Shown here in pieces: positions 5,114 to 7,450 of a stretch of 7,450 nucleotides of DNA. Made by a program: the position numbers and the translations under genes. The notes under the pieces were generated by a model. That model saw only the letters and a list, made by a program, of their open reading frames with translations, had not been told where the DNA came from and ran no database searches. The number at the start of each line of letters is the position of its first letter. Positions within the stretch are counted from its first letter, which is position 1. The stretch is from Cyanobacteria bacterium UBA7694 (GTDB taxonomy: Bacteria; Cyanobacteriota; Sericytochromatia; UBA7694): NCBI GenBank assembly GCA_002482705.1, contig DLGM01000341.1, positions 2,151 to 9,600 of the forward strand, read 5' to 3'.

Positions 5114-6028
5114 TTAATGTAATTTTTTTTGTAATAAATCTAATGGTAGTCGACCAAAGCTAGCATCAACTTTTAAATCAGCAAAGTTAATATACTCGAC
5201 TACCTCTTCATCGTACTTAGCAAGCCGTTGTTTGCATTTTTTAAGATACAAATCAGCTTCTATAAATAGTCCTGATTCCAAGTGGGAAATTGCAGCAACA
5301 AAAATGGATTTTTCTGATTTTATAATATCACTGTATCTTAAATGAGTCATAATATGGGATAGCAAGCCAAATTTTTGTGTTCCAAGTAAACTAATGCCAT
5401 TAATATCTACCCATTTAGATAGCTTTGCAGGGTTTCTTAAATCTGGGACACCCGTATCTTCATCCTTAAGGATATTTTCAATTCCAAATTCTTCGCCAAA
5501 CTCATTAATTAAGGAAATGTGATTGACAAATCTGTTTTTCATCTTGAAAAAAATATTTGCTAATTCAGTGTGGAGAAGTAAATTGCTTAAAGGTATATAT
5601 ATAGTAACTTCTTCTTGATTTTTCCAATTTTCACTATCTTTAAATAATGTAATACGATTTACTACTTCTTCCACATAGTCATAGTAAAAGCAATCAGTAT
5701 CGCCTTCATATAGAACGATTAATCCCATACCTGGCTGCCTTCTGCATAAATAACCGAGTCTAGAAGTTGGAAAAACGTATGTTAAATATTCGTTTCCTTC
5801 AAAATTTCTGGTTTTAACCCTGTCTGTGCTTTTAATTTGCACATGAAATATATTACCGGATGCATTGTGCCCATCTGCTATCTCTACAGTTAGATCAACA
5901 CCATAATCAGGCTTCTCCTCTCTTGAAATAAAGCCATTTTTCCGAGAGAACAAAAGCATGGTTTTCAGAACGGATTCTTCACTTCTAATGGAAGATAGAT
6001 CTACTATTGGGAAATCTTCAAAAGCCAT
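5114..6028 (-). CDS. DUF4365-type PD-(D/E)XK nuclease-like protein, 304 aa
   Basis: The N-terminal domain (about residues 10-160) matches the DUF4365 pattern. RSEE is at 15-18, the core DYGVDLTVEI at 41-50 gives Asp45 and Glu49, and HVQIKS at 62-67 gives Gln64-x-Lys66. Strands follow, as in GLIVLYEGDTDCFYYDYV. These residues are those of PD-(D/E)XK nucleases, so DNA or RNA cleavage is plausible. Residues 170-304 look helical, with a TPR-like pair around FVAAISHLESGLFIEADLYL. DUF4365 is commonly an N-terminal effector domain in defence-type proteins followed by sensor or repeat regions. The ATG is supported by GAGG about nine bases upstream. It follows the 305-residue gene by 95 bases in the same direction, so one transcript is likely. 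The frame continues past its TAA, so the protein may be truncated. Confidence 0.8.
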   Translation of the reverse strand: MAFEDFPIVDLSSIRSEESVLKTMLLFSRKNGFISREEKPDYGVDLTVEIADGHNASGNIFHVQIKSTDRVKTRNFEGNEYLTYVFPTSRLGYLCRRQPGMGLIVLYEGDTDCFYYDYVEEVVNRITLFKDSENWKNQEEVTIYIPLSNLLLHTELANIFFKMKNRFVNHISLINEFGEEFGIENILKDEDTGVPDLRNPAKLSKWVDINGISLLGTQKFGLLSHIMTHLRYSDIIKSEKSIFVAAISHLESGLFIEADLYLKKCKQRLAKYDEEVVEYINFADLKVDASFGRLPLDLLQKKLH

Positions 6029-6123
6029 TAGTTAACCCTCTTTGTTTTTAAAGACATAGTTTGATCGTTTGCCGTCGCAAGCATGAGATTAAACTTTAAC
6101 TACTTTTGACGAACCAAAAATAG

Positions 6124-7041
6124 TTAAGAAATATGATCTAAGATTCTTTCACTCCAGCCTGTACTGTGGATCAGCCGATCCTTCTGGAAATTGTTCTGAA
6201 GAATTTCTGCTTTTGTTAGCTTAGAAACTTCTTCCCATTCCAGAGTGAAAATATATGTTGCATTATCAACTTTCGTGCTTTCAAGAACAGTAATGCCTTT
6301 GTCTTTGAAGATATAAGCCACATAAGATCTAAAGCCACCCTGGCCTACATAAACTTCATCAGGCTTATATGTTTCAATTAATAATTGTCGAGCTAAAATT
6401 GGTTTGGCTGTTCTAGGAGCTTTATTTACTAGTAAGTCGTCCATATGCTCACGCACTTTAGACCACGGATACTTTCCAGGAGGTAAAATTGTCCAATTGA
6501 CTTTCTTTTTTGTCGGGAGAGTTATAGCTTGGAGATCGGTATGCCTTATATCACATTCACCAAACTTTTCAAGGAGCAAGTTAATGGTATGTTTAACGCG
6601 TTCTTTGCTGTCTTCATTGTTTGTAAATTCTTCAGACACAATTAAATCTTCAGAATTGTTCTTAAAAAACGTCAGTTCAACTGCAGGAGGTGGGATAAAC
6701 TCTCTTTGATAGCACATTCGACAGATGTCCTTATAGCCACTTTGCTCGACAAGTTTATCACCGTGTTTTTCATTCCAGGTCCATTCAAGTGTATAAATAT
6801 ATCTGTTTTCTTTCGGTAAATCTTTTAGTGGCTTATACCGGCCTTCAGCGTTAAATCGGCTGACAGGTCCCTTTACACTTGGCAAAATTGTAGCTCCCGA
6901 AACGAAGGGCTTATTAAAGCCAAGCAAAGACATTTCAGCATCTAAGTTACTGAGCAATTTCGATACTTTAAACTTTGTGCCTGGTTTAAGTTGATTAAGC
7001 CAATAATCTGGGGATAATATCCTTCGCTGATTAATATGCAT
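6124..7041 (-). CDS. hypothetical protein, 305 aa, first gene of the AT-rich leftward cluster
   Basis: Not assigned to a named family. It is soluble and mixed alpha/beta. The two halves carry a similar block: RYIYTLEW at 80-87, after VKGPVSRFNAEGRYKPLKDL, and ATYIFTLEW at 261-269, after VYVGQGGFRSYVAYIF. This suggests two related domains. The C-terminal stretch NATYIFTLEWEEVSKLTKAE, then RLIHSTGWSERI, resembles from memory a recurring C-terminal module in uncharacterised bacterial proteins; I cannot name it. A CRMC pair at 107-110 could bind metal but lacks an obvious second pair. The start is well supported: ATG preceded by GAGGT with a seven-base gap. It leads the DUF4365 gene by 95 bases and is probably co-transcribed, which makes it a candidate sensor or partner of the nuclease. 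Confidence 0.75.
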   Translation of the reverse strand: MHINQRRILSPDYWLNQLKPGTKFKVSKLLSNLDAEMSLLGFNKPFVSGATILPSVKGPVSRFNAEGRYKPLKDLPKENRYIYTLEWTWNEKHGDKLVEQSGYKDICRMCYQREFIPPPAVELTFFKNNSEDLIVSEEFTNNEDSKERVKHTINLLLEKFGECDIRHTDLQAITLPTKKKVNWTILPPGKYPWSKVREHMDDLLVNKAPRTAKPILARQLLIETYKPDEVYVGQGGFRSYVAYIFKDKGITVLESTKVDNATYIFTLEWEEVSKLTKAEILQNNFQKDRLIHSTGWSERILDHIS

Positions 7042-7098
7042 AACGTTACCTCAATGTTAGTAGGTGAGCACTATAATATTTAATTGAAAATAATTAAA

Positions 7099-7112
7099 GT
7101 ATACTTTCGTAT
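7099..7112 (-). promoter_or_regulatory. ATACGnnnGTATAC motif, copy 2
   Basis: On the minus strand the bases read ATACG-AAA-GTATAC, matching copy 1 at 3427-3440 in all eleven defined positions. It lies 57 bases upstream of the ATG of the 305-residue gene, in the orientation of that gene, just as copy 1 is oriented with its own gene. This suggests one regulator acting on both ends of the island. Confidence 0.4.
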
Positions 7113-7306
7113 GTTGGAGGCATACCACATATGTGACAAAAATTCCACGTCTTATGATTTAAGGTTAAGAGAGGCTGAACGCGCAAGATAACTTGCACCG
7201 TCAAGTTGATTTGCTTGTTTTTGGCCTTCAGTGCCTGAAAACATAGTAGATCAACAGATCCGCATAACATTCAGTACCCCACCCTCCAGTCGCCAAATTG
7301 AAGATA

Positions 7307-7323
7307 CAAAAGCCTCGCTTTTG
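7307..7323. repeat. 7-bp perfect hairpin with 3-base loop
   Basis: CAAAAGC (7307-7313) and GCTTTTG (7317-7323) flank CTC. The stem is compact but AT-rich and no T-run follows, so a terminator role is uncertain. It may end a transcript entering from the right, beyond the window. Confidence 0.35.
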
Positions 7324-7450
7324 AACCCTTAGCCAAGATTGTATCATCTAAAAAGAACATTATCTAGACTCAGGCAAGATATCAATATGCATATTCTATG
7401 ACGATGCGCAGCATGGAATCAGACTTGTTCTACTGAACCATATAATCCCG

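Larger units (their letters stand above)
7042..7450. other. no convincing gene; upstream region of the leftward cluster
   Basis: The first 100 bases are very AT-rich and must hold the promoter of the 305-residue gene, though no clear -35/-10 pair stands out (TATAGT on the minus strand is a possible -10). They include the palindrome CACATATGTG (7126-7135) and GTATG/CATAC at 7109-7113 and 7121-7125. From about 7140 the DNA is more GC-rich and probably marks the island edge. A 58-codon minus-strand frame (7094-7270) overlaps the regulatory motif and lacks support. Confidence 0.5.

Noticed and set aside
6404..6709. Plus-strand frame of 101 codons
   Set aside because: Shadow of the 305-residue gene, which has the ribosome site and the better protein.
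7094..7270. Minus-strand 58-codon frame with a CHICG motif
   Set aside because: No ribosome site, no family resemblance, and it overlaps the upstream motif of the 305-residue gene; it could be chance.
1..7450. CRISPR array, tRNA, rRNA or complete insertion sequence
   Set aside because: No regularly spaced repeats, no RNA gene signatures and no DDE or HUH transposase frames are visible.

Overview
The window looks like an accessory, rearranged stretch of a Pseudomonadota chromosome. A gammaproteobacterium is the likeliest host, judged from the type of Rpn-family nuclease, but this is a weak inference: the short-chain dehydrogenase / NTF2-like / HxlR trio on the left is just as typical of alphaproteobacteria. 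No rRNA, tRNA, CRISPR array or intact insertion sequence is visible. Base composition changes sharply. Bases 841-900 hold 37 G+C of 60, while bases 4441-4500 hold 11 of 60, so the right half (about 3300-7130) looks like separately acquired AT-rich DNA.

Left part (1-3241). At the edge, on the minus strand, a 42-residue antitoxin-like gene overlaps the first codons of a gene that runs off the window, which is a toxin-antitoxin layout. Just upstream of it lies a bare C-terminal tail of an Rpn-family nuclease, then an 11-bp perfect inverted repeat. Next comes a compact oxidoreductase unit: an NTF2-like gene and an SDR gene overlapping by ATGA on the minus strand, with a divergent HxlR-type regulator. 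An 18-bp imperfect palindrome between them probably is the operator. A second, longer Rpn gene (1992-2907, minus) follows; it is split by a frameshift. After it come nested AT-rich inverted repeats resembling a recombinase core site, and then a both-ends-truncated Fic-family fragment (3044-3241).

Right part (3242-7450). One AT-rich gene of unknown function reads rightward (3469-3912) from a good sigma-70-type promoter. Facing it is a leftward cluster: a 305-residue unknown protein (6124-7041), a DUF4365-type PD-(D/E)XK nuclease-like protein (5114-6028), and a 284-residue helical protein (4033-4887). The DUF4365 reading frame stays open for 65 codons past its TAA, and a one-base shift at a run of seven A would then join it to the 284-residue frame. 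The three pieces may therefore be one long nuclease plus helical-repeat gene that has decayed, or that has been mis-sequenced. The promoter regions at the two ends of the island share the motif ATACGnnnGTATAC, which hints at common regulation.

The best candidate for an undescribed system is this island: the 305-residue protein plus the DUF4365 nuclease plus the helical protein, perhaps with the 147-residue gene. DUF4365 domains recur in defence-type loci, and the neighbourhood (Rpn, Fic remnant, antitoxin) fits a defence and mobile-gene graveyard. Its function is inference only.
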